In this document: positions 39,460 through 51,037 of the stretch, piece after piece | Layout: each line of letters starts with the position of its first letter | Position numbering within the stretch: the first letter of the stretch is position 1 | Source of the DNA: Dryobates pubescens | Taxonomy: Eukaryota > Chordata > Aves > Piciformes > Picidae | Direction of reading: 5' to 3' | DNA length: 64,000 bases | Assembly: GCF_014839835.1 (NCBI RefSeq) | Contig: NC_071616.1 | Span: 36,659,307-36,723,306, forward strand | Notes under the pieces: generated by a model | Told to the model about the DNA's origin: nothing | Databases searched by the model: none | Seen by the model: the letters and a program-made list of their open reading frames with translations, nothing else | Made by a program: the position numbers and the translations under genes

Positions 39460-39463
39460 ATGA
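39245..39463 (+). other. Upstream ORF of RPS6KL1 overlapping the main start (ATGA)
   Basis: ATG at 39245 opens a frame whose TGA (39461-39463) overlaps the main ATG (39460-39462) as ATGA. A plausible intron (39269-39442, CAG|GTGCGT to GCAG) is 174 nt, a multiple of 3 with no stop in this frame. The same stop is therefore reached spliced (14 codons, starting MLSAALRQ) or unspliced (72 codons). No similarity was recognised; its role, if any, would be translational control. Confidence 0.4.
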
Positions 39464-42400
39464 GCCGGCCGGAGGCCGAGCCCTGCTCCCGGGCGCTGGC
39501 GCAGGCCCGCGTCTACCTGGGGCAGCTGCGGAGCCGCGTGGCCTCGGGGGGCCCCGAGGGCGGCGGGCGGAGGGACTACCTGGTGGAGGCGGCGCGGCAG
39601 CTGCGGCTGGCGCTGGAGCGGGACGTCAGCGAGGACTACGAGGAGGCCTTCAACCACTATCAGAATGGCGTGGACGTGCTGCTCCGCGGCGTGCAGGGTG
39701 CGTGGGGCATCTACGGAGGGTGGGGGACCGGGGTGTCCCTCCGGGGAGCACGGCCAGGCACCCCTGGGCCAGGGGCATCCTTCCAGGGAGAATGAGAAAG
39801 GGACTGGGACAGCCCTGTGGGGAGAGCTGCGAGGGGACTGTAGCCGGGGGTCCGGGGCATCCCTGCTGGGAGAAGGGTGAGGGAACCAAAGCATCCTTCT
39901 GGGGAGAGCGATGAGGGGACTGGGGCATCCCACCGGGCAGTGTGGCAGGCCTCTCATGCCCACTCTCTGTGCCGACTGTAGTTGACCCCAACAAGGAGCG
40001 CCGAGAGGCTGTAAAGCGGAAGATCACTCAGTACTTGAGGCGTGCGGAGGAGATCTTCAACTGCCACCTCCAGCGGGCTGCAGGGGATGGCAACCACACG
40101 GCCACGGTGAGGGGCTGGCCTGGGGCATTGGAGCTGGGACTGTTTGGTTTGGAGAGGAGGAGGCTGAGGGGAGACCTCATTGCTCTCTTCAACTACCTGA
40201 AAGAACGTTGTAGAGAGGCTGGTGCTGGTCTCTTCTCACAGGTAATTAGTGATAAAACAAGGGGGGATGGCCTCAAGCTGTGACTGGGTAGGTTTAGACT
40301 GGACATTAGGAAGAAGTTTTTCCCAGCAAGAGTGGTCAGGCATCGGAAAAGGCTGCCCAGGGAGGTGTTTGAGTCACCAACCCTGGGTGTGTTTAAAGGT
40401 GATTTGGATGTGATGCTTGGGGATATGGTTTAGGGGTGAACCTTGCAGAGTAGGGTTATCGGTTGGTCTAGATGATCCTGAGGGTCTTTTCCAACCTGAA
40501 TGCTTCTGTGATTCTGTGATAAGGGGTGGCATGGGTGGGATGGCAGTGGATCTGTGGCACTGGGAAGCTTTTGGGGGGACATGCATATTGCAGCCCCAAT
40601 GAGGCTCCTCAACTGCCTCTGGCAAATGCCACGGTTAAGGTAGTGCAGAGAAAATGACAGACACACCAACTGCAGCGTGTCCTGGTGTGTTGGTGGCTGA
40701 GAGAGAGCTGGCAGCCCTTCACCCTGCCTCATCAAAGAGCTGAAGTGGGTCTGGCTTGCCTGTGGCACTCCAAGGGACCTCCCAAGGTGCTTGCTGTCAC
40801 CATAGAGAAAAGGGTCATTTTTGGTGGGATTGAAGCCACTGTAGGGAGCCACCTTGTCAGCTGTTAAAAATGCTGTCTTCCCTGTCATTGCTCCCAGCTG
40901 GGTGGTAACCAAAGATGATGCCTGCTTGCTGCGTTGTGGGAAGTAGATGGTTAATGAAGGGAGAGGGAAGTGAGCCAGGGCAGAGTTGGGGCCTGGTGAG
41001 AAGGATGATGGGAGAAAGGCAGCTACCTTCCACACAGATCCCCTTGGCTTTGGAGCTGTCCGGGTCCCAATTTTGGAATGATTTTACCTCTGCTGCAGGC
41101 ACAAGCTTGCCCTGAAAACTTCAGAAATTCAGGAGCTGGCCAAGAAAAGGGTCCAGCTGATGCAAGGAATGGAGTGTTGGAGTGTTGGCTCTGGATGTTG
41201 AGCAGCCCAGCAGTGTTGCTGCCCTCTCTGGAAAATGCAGGGACTTCTCCCACCTGCTGTCATGGATGGTAGCATCCCTTGGTCCCTCACCCTCTTCTCT
41301 CCCCACCTTGCAGGGGTACAGCAGCCTGCGCTTCAGGCCGATCAGGACACTCAGCTCAGCAGTGGAGAACCTGAGGAGGTGCAAGGTGGTGGGAGTGATC
41401 GATAAGGTAATAATTTGTTCTGGAACTGGCAGGGTGAGGCTGGGCCTAGACCAAAGGGAATGTAAGCTGAGGGTCGTGGCAGCTGGAATGGAGGTGCTGG
41501 CATCTAGCACACCCACCAAGGAACGTGAAGGTGTCTGTCCACGCTGTTCCCACCAAGGAAAATTTGCAGGTGAGGGAGCAAGACCCTTTAGGAGTTAGCT
41601 GGGAGATGTCTTGATGTCCCCTTTGCTTTTACTTACCAGAGCTCCCCAAATATTTACAAGGAGGTTGCTGCAACCATTTAACTCCCATACACAAAATGAT
41701 GCTTGATGCCTAGGTACCATGCTGGGGGACTTCCATATGTAATCTGGACTTCAGATGAAGACAAGCTGTCTGGCTGAATAACCTCAGGAGTACTTTGTGA
41801 TCTTGGAGCTCAGATGCCAGGCTTACTGGCACCTTGCTGTCCTGCCATTCACTCCTCTCAGTTTGTCAGGACTGATGAGGTCCTTCTGTCCTGCTGAGGC
41901 CTCAGTGGGCAGCCCATTGCCCCCTGCAGAGCTCTGAAGGGCAGCGTGAAGCCCTTCTTTGGGAAGGAAACAAATATGGTGTGGGATTCCCTTCTTGGTT
42001 TAATAACTGTCTACTCCCTGGCTGTGTGGTTATCTCATTGCTAATAACCTGTGAGGAGGGCTTTGAGCACCACCATCTCCTCTGGCTGGGTGGGAGTTTC
42101 TTCAGTTCCAGAGTGGAGTCTGAGTCATTCCTGTAGGCTGTGTGTTGGGGTGGGAGCAGTCACTGCTGCTAACCAGTGCTGTGTACACTGCCCCCAGGTG
42201 CAGATTGTCCAGGATCCAGCCACTGGTGGCACCTTTATACTTAAGGTGGGTGTTTTCAGTTTCACCTGCCTGTGGCTCTCTGTCAGGCCAGAGCCTCCTT
42301 CTCCAAGCAGATGGCTAGGGCAGATAAGAGGACCAAGAAATAGGGCCACAGAGAGGTGCTGAAGGACGTTCATTGCTTATAAAACTTCTTTGGGATGCCT

Positions 42401-45400
42401 TGGCCATCTTCTCTGATCAGAATGGAAATGTTTCTCCTTGGTCATCTGTTTCTCTGCCTTGTAATGCTGCCAGACAAGCCTCACCCTCGTGTGAATCTGT
42501 GTCAACCTGTGAAACAGGTCATAGGTGAGATGTACTTAGTACAAGTCCTGAAGCCCTTCCAGTGCCCTCGAGACTAAAAATAAAGGATTTTAGTAATTGC
42601 AGAAGGAGGCACTGGCATGAGAGGGAGAAGAATCACTTCCAGAGGGAGGAGGAGAGGGGGCTGGAGTGGCAGGTTCCTGGCTGAAAGGAGTAAGGGCAGT
42701 TGTTGGGAAGGGCAACTGCTCTGGACCAGAGGTGTCCTCTAGGTGCCACAGTGCAGGTGGGGAGTGCTCTGCCTTGGCAGAGCTTTGCAGAGCTCTGCCT
42801 TGTCACAGGTGGGTGCTAGGCACTGACAAACCTCTCAGCAGGTTTCCACAGGGTTCCATTGCAGGTGATGCAGGAGAGCAGCAATGGGGCTTGGCAGATG
42901 GCACGCTCCTGGCTAGCCTCCTGCCCTGGTGGGTGCTAGGTTGCAGGGAGTTTCAGTCCCTACCATGCTGTAATATTTACCTGTACTCCTCAGAGCCTCC
43001 CCAAATCCCACGTTGAGACCCGGGAGCGACAGACCATCATCCCTCATGGGGTGCCCTTCATGGTCAAGCTGTTGTGCTACTATGTGAGTGAGGACTCCAT
43101 CTTCCTCCACCTGGAGCACGTGCAGGGTGAGTGGGGACAGCTTTGCCTCCTGTCCTTAGTGTCCTGCCCTGATGCCCAACCTCCCTTTCTTCAAAACCTC
43201 ACTTGTGGCTCTGCTGCTGCTTTGGAAGTGTTTTTGATAGCGGCAGCAGAAGCTGACTTCTTCATAGAAGGGTGATGGCTACCAGGCCTTGGAGACTTTG
43301 TGAAGCAGCTGCTGGTTTGGGTGATTCTGAAGGTTTGATAAGAGCTGACTGGGGCAGTAACCTAGAAATGGGCCCATGGAGACCTACAAGGAGAAAGAGG
43401 TTTTATCTTAGGGTTTGTTATATGGAAATTAGTCTGAGGAAATGCTGAGTCCTGTGGTCATGCCTTCAGGTGAAGAGGTTGATGTGGTCCAGCACCTCAC
43501 AAAGAAGAACATCTTCATTTTATTGACATTGCTTGACCATGACAGGGAGGTGATGGAAAATGAACCAAGTGAAGTAGTTCAGCTGGATGTTGTAGAACAA
43601 ACCAATCTTTGATAAAACATTTTTTTGGTTACAAAAGAGGAGGTCTTGCTGGGTTTTAAGATCAGACTGAAAGAGAGGAGATGGAGAATTGGGCAGGGAG
43701 CACACTAGGGTTCAGGTACAAGAAGGCAAACTTGAGGCTTGTCCCAGATCCTGGTGAAGGAGTGTAGCGAAGCAGGGGCTTGTCCCAAGGAGCTTCTTTG
43801 CTCTCTGTTGGTTGAAGAGATGTGTAAGGAGCAGCTGCTGGAGTGCAGCAATGACACATGAAGGCTGCCCCGTGTTGGAGAACAGCCTCAACTCCTTGTG
43901 TGTTGCAGAAAGCAGCTTGCAGCTGAGTGTGGTGAGGCTGGGAAGCCCTTGGCAGCGTGCTGTGGGCTCTGGGGATTGCTGCTCTGGCTCACTGCTGACC
44001 CACGGGGCCTGTGCCCTGCTGTGGGAGCTCTCTGGATCTCTGTCACAGGAGGAGGAAGAGCTCTCAGGGAAAGTGGGGATGGTGGTGGGTGCAGGGCATG
44101 TGTGAAGAGGTGACTGGCCTGTGACATGGAAGTGGCAGAGCTGAGATCAAGGAGACTGTGCAGAATGGGGGGCAGGGATGCTGAAGGAGGAAAGAATGAG
44201 CCTTTGGTGGGCTTGGGACCCAGGAGAGGTGTGGCATTGAGCATGGTGTGGTTGTAGGGCTGGGGGAAGTATTCTGCACGGACTTGAGCTTGTGCCAGGG
44301 GTCATTAACAATGCTCAACTATGTCCCCAGCATGTGGGCCTTGGCCTGTGTCTGGGTGGGCCAGATCTACACTGGGGGAACTGGGGGTGCTTTCCACCCC
44401 ATCATTTGCTCTCTCTGCTTTCCAGGGGAGACACTGTGGTCTCACCTCCGCTCCAAGTACTGTGTCCAGCAGGGCTCTGCCAATTCAAACACCGCTCAAG
44501 CCCTGAGGGACCATGGCAGAGAGGACAGCGTGGGAAGCTCCCAGCGCAGCAGCCAAGCCTCCATCTTCTCTGCTTGGACAGACAGTGGCCTCCCAGGCTC
44601 TGTGACTCACCAAGTACTGGGAAACGTTGGTGCCTCCCTCCCTCAGGAGCAGTCCCTTGACCCCATGGACCCTGGCTCGGGGAACCACTGCCAGCTTCAC
44701 CTGGCTCCTGCTAGCAGCGTGAGGGCTGCACCTGGAGGGCAGGATCTCAGTGTGGTTCAGGCTGTGTCTAGCCTTGTGGACCATGTTCCAGCAGCAGCAG
44801 CCAAAGGTCCCAGCCAGGGCCTGGTCATCAGTCCCAGGGACGCTGTAGCCAGCAGTGCAGGCTGCACGTTGGAGAGAGCAGCCTCTCAGCGTGACCCCAG
44901 GCTTCCTCAGACACCTGCCCCTCTACCGAAGACTGTGAGGGGGGGCCAGGCAGGGGCAGGGCAGCCATTGTCTCAGCAAGTGTCTGAGACCCCCTGGGCT
45001 TGGCCTCTCCCAACCTCAGGTCAGAGGCAGCTTCATGCAGGAGTTGCCCCATCTGGCTCTAGCAAGCCCAATGGGCCTGGCCTGGCAAAGGAGACCTCAT
45101 GGGAAGGAAGCCTGACCCGTGGCCAGCTCAATGAGCAGCCAGCATCAGGACAGTGCAAGGCTTTGGCTTCCTGTGGGCACAGCCAGAGAGCATGGGCTGT
45201 GAAGGAGGAGCAGGTGCAGCTGTGGGCAGCAGAAATCCTCCTGGCCTTAGAGGGACTTCACCAACAGGGTGTATTGTGCCGGGACCTCAACCCCAGGAAC
45301 CTGCTGCTTGATGCAGGCGGTAGGTAGTGCCCCAGGTTGGGGCCCTGGGGAGGAGGAGGTTTACCTCTTGCCTGGGAAACTGTCCTTAGCCCCATTTCCT

Positions 45401-47042
45401 GGAGACATGGACTTTCTTGAGCTTGCTGTGTGGGACAGTTGGAAATCTGGGGAAGTTTGGATGTTCCTGAGCCTGAAAGTGCAGCCTCAGGATTTCCAAG
45501 GGGTTACTGCAATGGCTCTGCAGTGGGAGAGCCAGGGGCCAAAGCCACAGGAATGTGTTGCCCTTGATCCCATGTGGGTGCTGGCTGCCTGGGAAATCCC
45601 AACTCGGGGAAGCTGAGACCAGCTGAACTATGCCTGAGGTTGGTGGGACTGCAGTTCTGCTCTGATTGTAGTTACTGTAGTGTAAGCCAGCTGAAAGTCC
45701 CTGCTCAGATGGCAGCATCTGGGGAAAACTGGAGAGGTACAGATTGCTTAGGAAAAGAGAGCAGAGGGCTTTGCAAGGGGATATCTAACTTTCCTCACTT
45801 TAAAACCTGCTTCTTTCCTCATTATAGCCTGAGACTGAAGCCCACCTAATGTTCTCACCAGCTGTGAGTGCCTGCTGGGCATCTCGGGCAAGCACTGGGG
45901 GGCTGGACAATGTGCAGTGCCAATGTGCAGTGTCAGGGGATGCATTCAGGGATGCATTCAGTGCCAGTGCCTCTGCATTCAGGCCTGGCAGGGGCACAGC
46001 GACCTGGCTGTTTCCAGCTGCAGGGATGAGGCTTGGCTTTGTGCTCTGACCACAGTCCCTACCTTTGCTCTGATCTCCCTGCTTTTGGCTCTGGTGCTGC
46101 TCTGCAGGTCATGTTCTTCTCACTTTCTTTGGCCAGTGGACAGAGGTGGAGCCCCACTGCTGCAGCCAGGCACAGGAGGAGATGTACAGTGCCCCAGGTA
46201 AGAGACGTGTCCCCTGCCATGTCCTCTGCCTGGTGCCACTGACCTGGTGCCATGGGGAGCTCCTGCAGGCAATGAGATGTGCCCAGTGTGGTATGGCCAC
46301 TGCTCCTCCCTGCCTCCAACTCTAATGCCTCTCTGACCTTTCTGCAGAAGTGGGAGGGATCATGGAGCCCACCGAAGCAGCTGACTGCTGGAGCTATGGC
46401 GCTCTCTTGTATGAGTTGCTGACAGGAGTGGTAAGAGGCAGAGGAACTGTACAAGGAGTGGGGGAGGAGAAGGGGACGCTGTAGTACAAGGGCTCCCTGC
46501 CATGCAGGGGCCCAAGGGTGCTTTGTCCTGCTGGCACCTCAGGGTTGCTTCAGGCATGTGATTCCTAGTGCCTGGGCATGGCCTCTGGCTGTTTGGGCCC
46601 CACATTTCAATCCTGCCATGCAAGGCTTGGGGATGTGTAGCAATGAAGGCTGAGCAGGGCTCTCCTACCCTCCTCACTGCCTGCACTCACCCTGACCCTG
46701 TCTCCTGTAGCCACTGTGCCAGAACCACCCTTCAGGGATTCAACCTCACACCCAGCTGCATCTGCCAGAGGGGCTCAGCCTGGCTGCTACATCACTGCTC
46801 ACCGAGGTGAGGGCCTCGAGTGGATGGGAGGGAGGATGGGGCTAGTCAGGGGAAAGGCAGGGTCCAGCCTGGGTAACTTTCCCAGTGTCCCCATCTCCCT
46901 GTCCCTGCTGTCCCACCCCCTTTCTCCACAGCTCCTGCAGTACAACCCCAAGCGGCGCTTGGGGTCTGGAGACGGTGGCATGGCGAAGCTGAAGTCCCAC
47001 TCCTTCTTCAGCACCATCCCATGGAACAAGCTGGTGGGCTAG
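39460..47042 (+). CDS. RPS6KL1: RPS6KL1, ribosomal protein S6 kinase-like 1
   Basis: MIT-domain protein with a C-terminal kinase fold related to RSK/S6K; its cellular role is poorly defined. Ten coding exons: 39460-39697, 39982-40106, 41314-41406, 42198-42245, 42994-43126, 44426-45319, 46108-46197, 46348-46430, 46711-46806 and 46932-47042, totalling 1911 nt or 636 residues plus stop. This is longer than the roughly 549-residue human protein because of the central linker exon (894 nt). An MIT-like helical region lies at about residues 40-112 ([32 protein letters not shown]). The kinase domain follows: TFILK with the putative ATP lysine (168), linker insert at about 215-465, CRDLNPRN (497-504) for HRDLKPEN, FFG (517-519) where DFG is expected, YSAPE (537-541), and the end [14 protein letters not shown] glycine-rich loop is not evident. 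The start is the first ATG in frame with the sequence conserved in human, in a good context (gggccATGa). Confidence 0.95.
40130..40520 (+). repeat. CR1 LINE fragment
   Basis: CR1 about 25 bp after the donor of RPS6KL1 exon 39982-40106. It shows 'ctcaagctgtgactgggtag', 'agactggacattaggaagaa', 'ggggatatggtttaggggtg' and the terminal 'tgcttctgtgattctgtgat'. It closely resembles the copy at 51,939. Confidence 0.95.
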
Positions 47043-47572
47043 GCAGGCTCTCCTTCCCCCAGGCAGCTGAGCGTAGAGCCACCAGCCCTGGCACTTGTCC
47101 CTCGAGGTGGCAATGGCAGCTCTGCCTCCTGGGAGAGATATGCCTGGAAGGATTGTCCCAGGGTGGGCTATGCATGAGGTTTGTCACCCTTACATGTGCT
47201 GTCCCTGCTTGTGTTTGTTGGTGTCTCCAAGGGAGGCGACTGTGGTCTGGGCCGGGCTGTCCCCTCCTCGAGCTTGTTCCTGGGCAGGAGAGCTGAGATT
47301 CCCACCTTCAGGGAGAGGCTGTGTTCTCCTTCTGTTATGTCCCTTGCTCAGCTTAGCCTTGGGACTCCCTTCCTCTGTTTTTTATCTCTGCTGCTACTAC
47401 AGTGACCCCTCTGCCCTGTTATTTTTTGGTGGTTTCTAAGTGCATCTCCAGGCCTTGCTGGCTGGTGCCAGAGCCTGAGCACTGTGCCCGTGCCTGACTG
47501 TGTGTGGATAATGCCTATTGTGAGGGCAAGATGAGAAGGAGCACTCTGCTCTTCTCCTTGCCTGCTGAGAAA

Positions 47573-47578
47573 AATAAA
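47573..47578 (+). terminator. RPS6KL1: Probable RPS6KL1 polyadenylation signal
   Basis: AATAAA in 'gctgagaaaaataaaccact', about 530 bp after the RPS6KL1 stop. It is the first canonical hexamer downstream. Confidence 0.65.
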
Positions 47579-49114
47579 CCACTCATCATTACTTGCAGAA
47601 GTGCCCTTTGTTTCTAACCTGGACAAGCCAGGCCTGGGCCAAGTGAGGGAAAGCCCCACACCTCTTTCTCAAGCCTGCCTAGGAGCCCAGGGTTGGTGTC
47701 ATCCCCCAGCTTGTAGGCACCCTGCAGACAAACCCCACAAGATAGCATTGAGTGCCTGCCTTATGGCCTCTTAAGTCAGCACAACCAGGCAGCTGCAGCT
47801 CAGCCTCAGGGAGCCCAGAGCACCTGGGTTTTCTTCCAGCCTTGACTTCTGTCACTGTTGCCCATTCTGGCTCTGGCCTCCTGTGCCTGGGTGCTCACAG
47901 GACTGCAGCCCCACTGCCCTCCATTTGTGCTTTGAGCACAGGCAGCCCACACAGCAAAGGTTTAAAGGGATGAGCTCTGAGAGCCAGCACAAATGGCAGG
48001 ACAAGAGTAAATACAACCCAGGATGGAAGAAAAAGCAGCACCAAGAAGAGCCCAGTGCAGAGGTTGCTGTGCTCATTTGTGCCAGCCAACGCTGTAGGCT
48101 GCATGGCAGCAGGGCATTTTTGGCTGCTCCCAGCACTTCATCCCATGGCTCACTCAGGCCCCATCAAAGACGTTCCTGGCACCAGTGAGCCTCTTCTGTA
48201 GCTAGCTGGTGCCAGCACCTTACTCCAGCAGCAGTACCACCGCCCTGCACCGTGCTGACTCTGCACACGGAGTGCTTGTCCGCCAGAGGGCAGCAGAGCC
48301 CAGCAGAAACTCCTCTCACCCCGGCCACGGCTGTGCCACAGCAGGAGGACTAAGCAGGAAGCTGCCACAGCAAGGCCAGATAGTAGGAGCAGAGCAGTGT
48401 GGGGCTTCTCCTCTCTGCAGCAGCCTGAACTGGGGGTTGGTCTCTTCTCCCAGAAGCACCAGAACGAGAGGACACAGTCTCAAGCTGTGCCAGGGGAAGT
48501 TTAGGCTCGAGGTGAGGAGAAAGTTCTTCACAGAGAGAGCTGTTAGCCATTGGACTGTGCTGCCCAGGGAGGTGGTGGAGTCCCCATCCCTGGAGGTGTT
48601 CAAGAAGGGATTGGATGTGGCACTTGGTGCCATGGTTTAGTCATGAGGTCTGTGGTGACAGGTTGGACTGGATGATCTTTGAGCTCTTTTCCAACCTTGG
48701 TGATTCTGTGAACTGGCTGAATCCTTCAGCAGCAGGCTTCTACCTGTGGCCACCATCCTCCTAAGGAGGACCACCTCTGTGGACAAAGCCACGTTGTGAC
48801 AACACAGCTCCCTGCGTGTCCACCCGGGAGAGTCCAAGAAAGGCAGAGTAACTGTGTGACCCTCCTGCAAGCGAGCTCCAACAGAGCAGATTAAATAAAG
48901 CAGTTTGCTAGGCTGCATAATTTTAAGAGCCTGACTGTACATTCACTCCCTGGGTAGTTTAAAGGCCTCATTTATTGCAGCTCCAGGTGGGATACAGGCA
49001 GTGCCCTTCTCCTGCTCATGTACAAAGTCAAGGTGGGCCCTCTGTAGCCTAAGCCAGCAGGGAGGGCTGGGTGCTCACAGCAATTTTTTCATCAGCACTT
49101 TCTCTTTCAGTCAC
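47579..49114. other. Tail-to-tail spacer between RPS6KL1 and DLST
   Basis: Non-coding sequence between convergent genes. Apart from one CR1 copy, nothing was recognised. Other AATAAA motifs lie here: plus strand near 48,893 and minus strand near 48,971. Confidence 0.5.
48456..48710 (+). repeat. CR1 LINE 3'-end fragment
   Basis: It shows 'ctcaagctgtgccaggggaa', 'gtgctgcccagggaggtggt', 'ggaggtgttcaagaagggat' and the terminal 'ccaaccttggtgattctgtg'. It lies in the spacer between the 3' ends of RPS6KL1 and DLST. Confidence 0.95.
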
Positions 49115-49120
49115 TTTATT
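49115..49120 (-). terminator. DLST: Distal candidate DLST polyadenylation signal
   Basis: Minus-strand AATAAA in 'cttgtataaataaagtgact', which would give a 3' UTR of about 1.9 kb. An alternative to the proximal hexamer at 49,980. Confidence 0.35.
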
Positions 49121-49979
49121 TATACAAGAGCAGCTGGACTCTTTGCCCTTCCTCTACAACACACAGAAGGGTTTGTTTTTTCCCCTCTCCTTTTGAACTT
49201 CTACCTCAACCAGGAACAGGCAAGAGGAAAGCTGGCTCCACGCACCAGTTTGTCCATAGCTGCCAGGAAGCCATGGGAACCAGTACTAGGAGCTGCACTA
49301 GGACCTTTCACCAGCACAGCAGTTGTGAGTGCAGCGATTTTCTGTTGAAGGGGCTGCCTTCTCCACTCATAGCTGGGAATGGCAAATCGTTCCCTGACAC
49401 TGATGTCAGAGCTGGAAAAACCCCACTGTGATCCAGGAATGATTTCATATTGTTCCAACAGTGGCAGTTCCTTAACAGAAACACTCTCAGCACCACAGCT
49501 TTTGCTTTACAGTTCTTTGATCTTGCCTCTTTTCTCCCTCTGCGACCCTTAACAGCCTCCTTCCCTGCCTGCAGGATTTACAACTCTCCCCTCTTGTAGC
49601 AAGACAAAAACCATCCTGGCTCCACAGCTGTACTTGAAGAATCTGTCTCCCATCTAGCAAACACTGGGGATTTCCTTGCTGTCCCTAACAGTTCTGCTGC
49701 TAGACCAAAAAAAGGATGATCTCCAGTCCTGAAGAACTCATCCTGTGCTGGGAAAAGCCAATCCTGTGCCAGAAAGTGTTTGAGGACAGTACAAACTCCC
49801 CAGCCAGAGCGCTCTCCATTTAGTAACCACCAGTGATGGGAACAACTCCCACTTCCCCTTTGCTCTCAAGTAACAGGTTTCTTACGCTACATTATGGCTG
49901 CTGCTGCTGCCCAAGTCCTCAGCCTGGAGCTGCTGCTCAGCCCTTCAAACACACCCCCACCTTGCAGTCATTGCCCAGT

Positions 49980-49985
49980 TTTATT
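49980..49985 (-). terminator. DLST: Proximal candidate DLST polyadenylation signal
   Basis: Minus-strand AATAAA (TTTATT on plus), about 1.05 kb downstream of the DLST stop. No canonical hexamer closer to the stop was noticed. Confidence 0.5.
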
Positions 49986-51037
49986 TCATTTAAAATCCGC
50001 TGTGTTAAATACTTTAGTTACAAGTTCTGTGTAGAGGGTAATAGACTCTGCAGGCACTAGCAACCCCCTCACTCCCCAGTACATGTGTGCGCTATCAGAT
50101 TAAGGACTGCCCCCCTCCCCCCCAAACCAGCAGGCTGGGATATACATTACAGTTAAGGACCTGGCCCTCCCCAGCTGTCTCGTGGCTGGTAGCAGGCCAA
50201 GCCCTCGCACGCAGGAAGCCAGCAGTCAGATCCACTGTCAGGGAGCTGTGATTCAAGGACAGCTGCTGGGGGCTGGTTCCTACCTCTCCTGTGTCAGGCA
50301 TGTAATGGTGACAGGGTTGCCCACCCAGGAACAGTGCTACCTTCATAGAGGTCACAGGCTCTGCCCACCTGGGCACAGACATTTGTGCCACAGTGACTAG
50401 GCTGAAGAGAAACAAACAATCTCCGAGGGAAAGCAGGGGAGCTGCCACTGCTGCGTTCCTGTCTGTGGAGGGAGTGTAAAACTAGGGCACTGCCATCTAC
50501 CTCAAGCCCTGCTGTGGTCAAAACCTCCGCTGCAAGGGACCTGGGGCTCCCCAGACTACCCCTGCATGGCAGACAAGAGTGAAATACTTTCAAGCAAAAC
50601 AGGGACAGAGCAGTAGCCTTTCCTCTCCTCTCCCTCTCAGGAACCTCAGTGCTAGGAAAAGTAAAGCTGAACCTGCCTCGGAGTGGCAGGGAAGGGTACC
50701 CTAGCACAGCAGCAGCAAGCAGTTTCCAGTAGTATAGGACAAGCTCGAGGTGAGAGTTTGGTGCTGTGAGGGAGAGAATGCCACAGAGACAACTCTGGAA
50801 AGGCAGTGCCGTTCAGTGGCCGGCCCACTGCAAAGCAATCCTCGTGAGAAACTGAACTTGTGTCAATGGAATAAGGGAAGGAGGTAGGAGCTATCCCCAC
50901 AATTCCCTCTGGGACAGCCCCAATCACAGCGGAGAGAGCGAGACCGGAATGACCCCTGCCAGCTCCTGAATGCCCTGCATCGCCCTTGCTGGTGCTGCGG
51001 CCTTGCCCTGGGTGGGTGCTGTGGGGGTGTGGGTGCT

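Noticed and set aside
39156-39914. 252-codon frame across the RPS6KL1 promoter and exon 1
   Set aside because: It is a shadow frame. The frame starting at 39460 matches the conserved MIT-region sequence instead.
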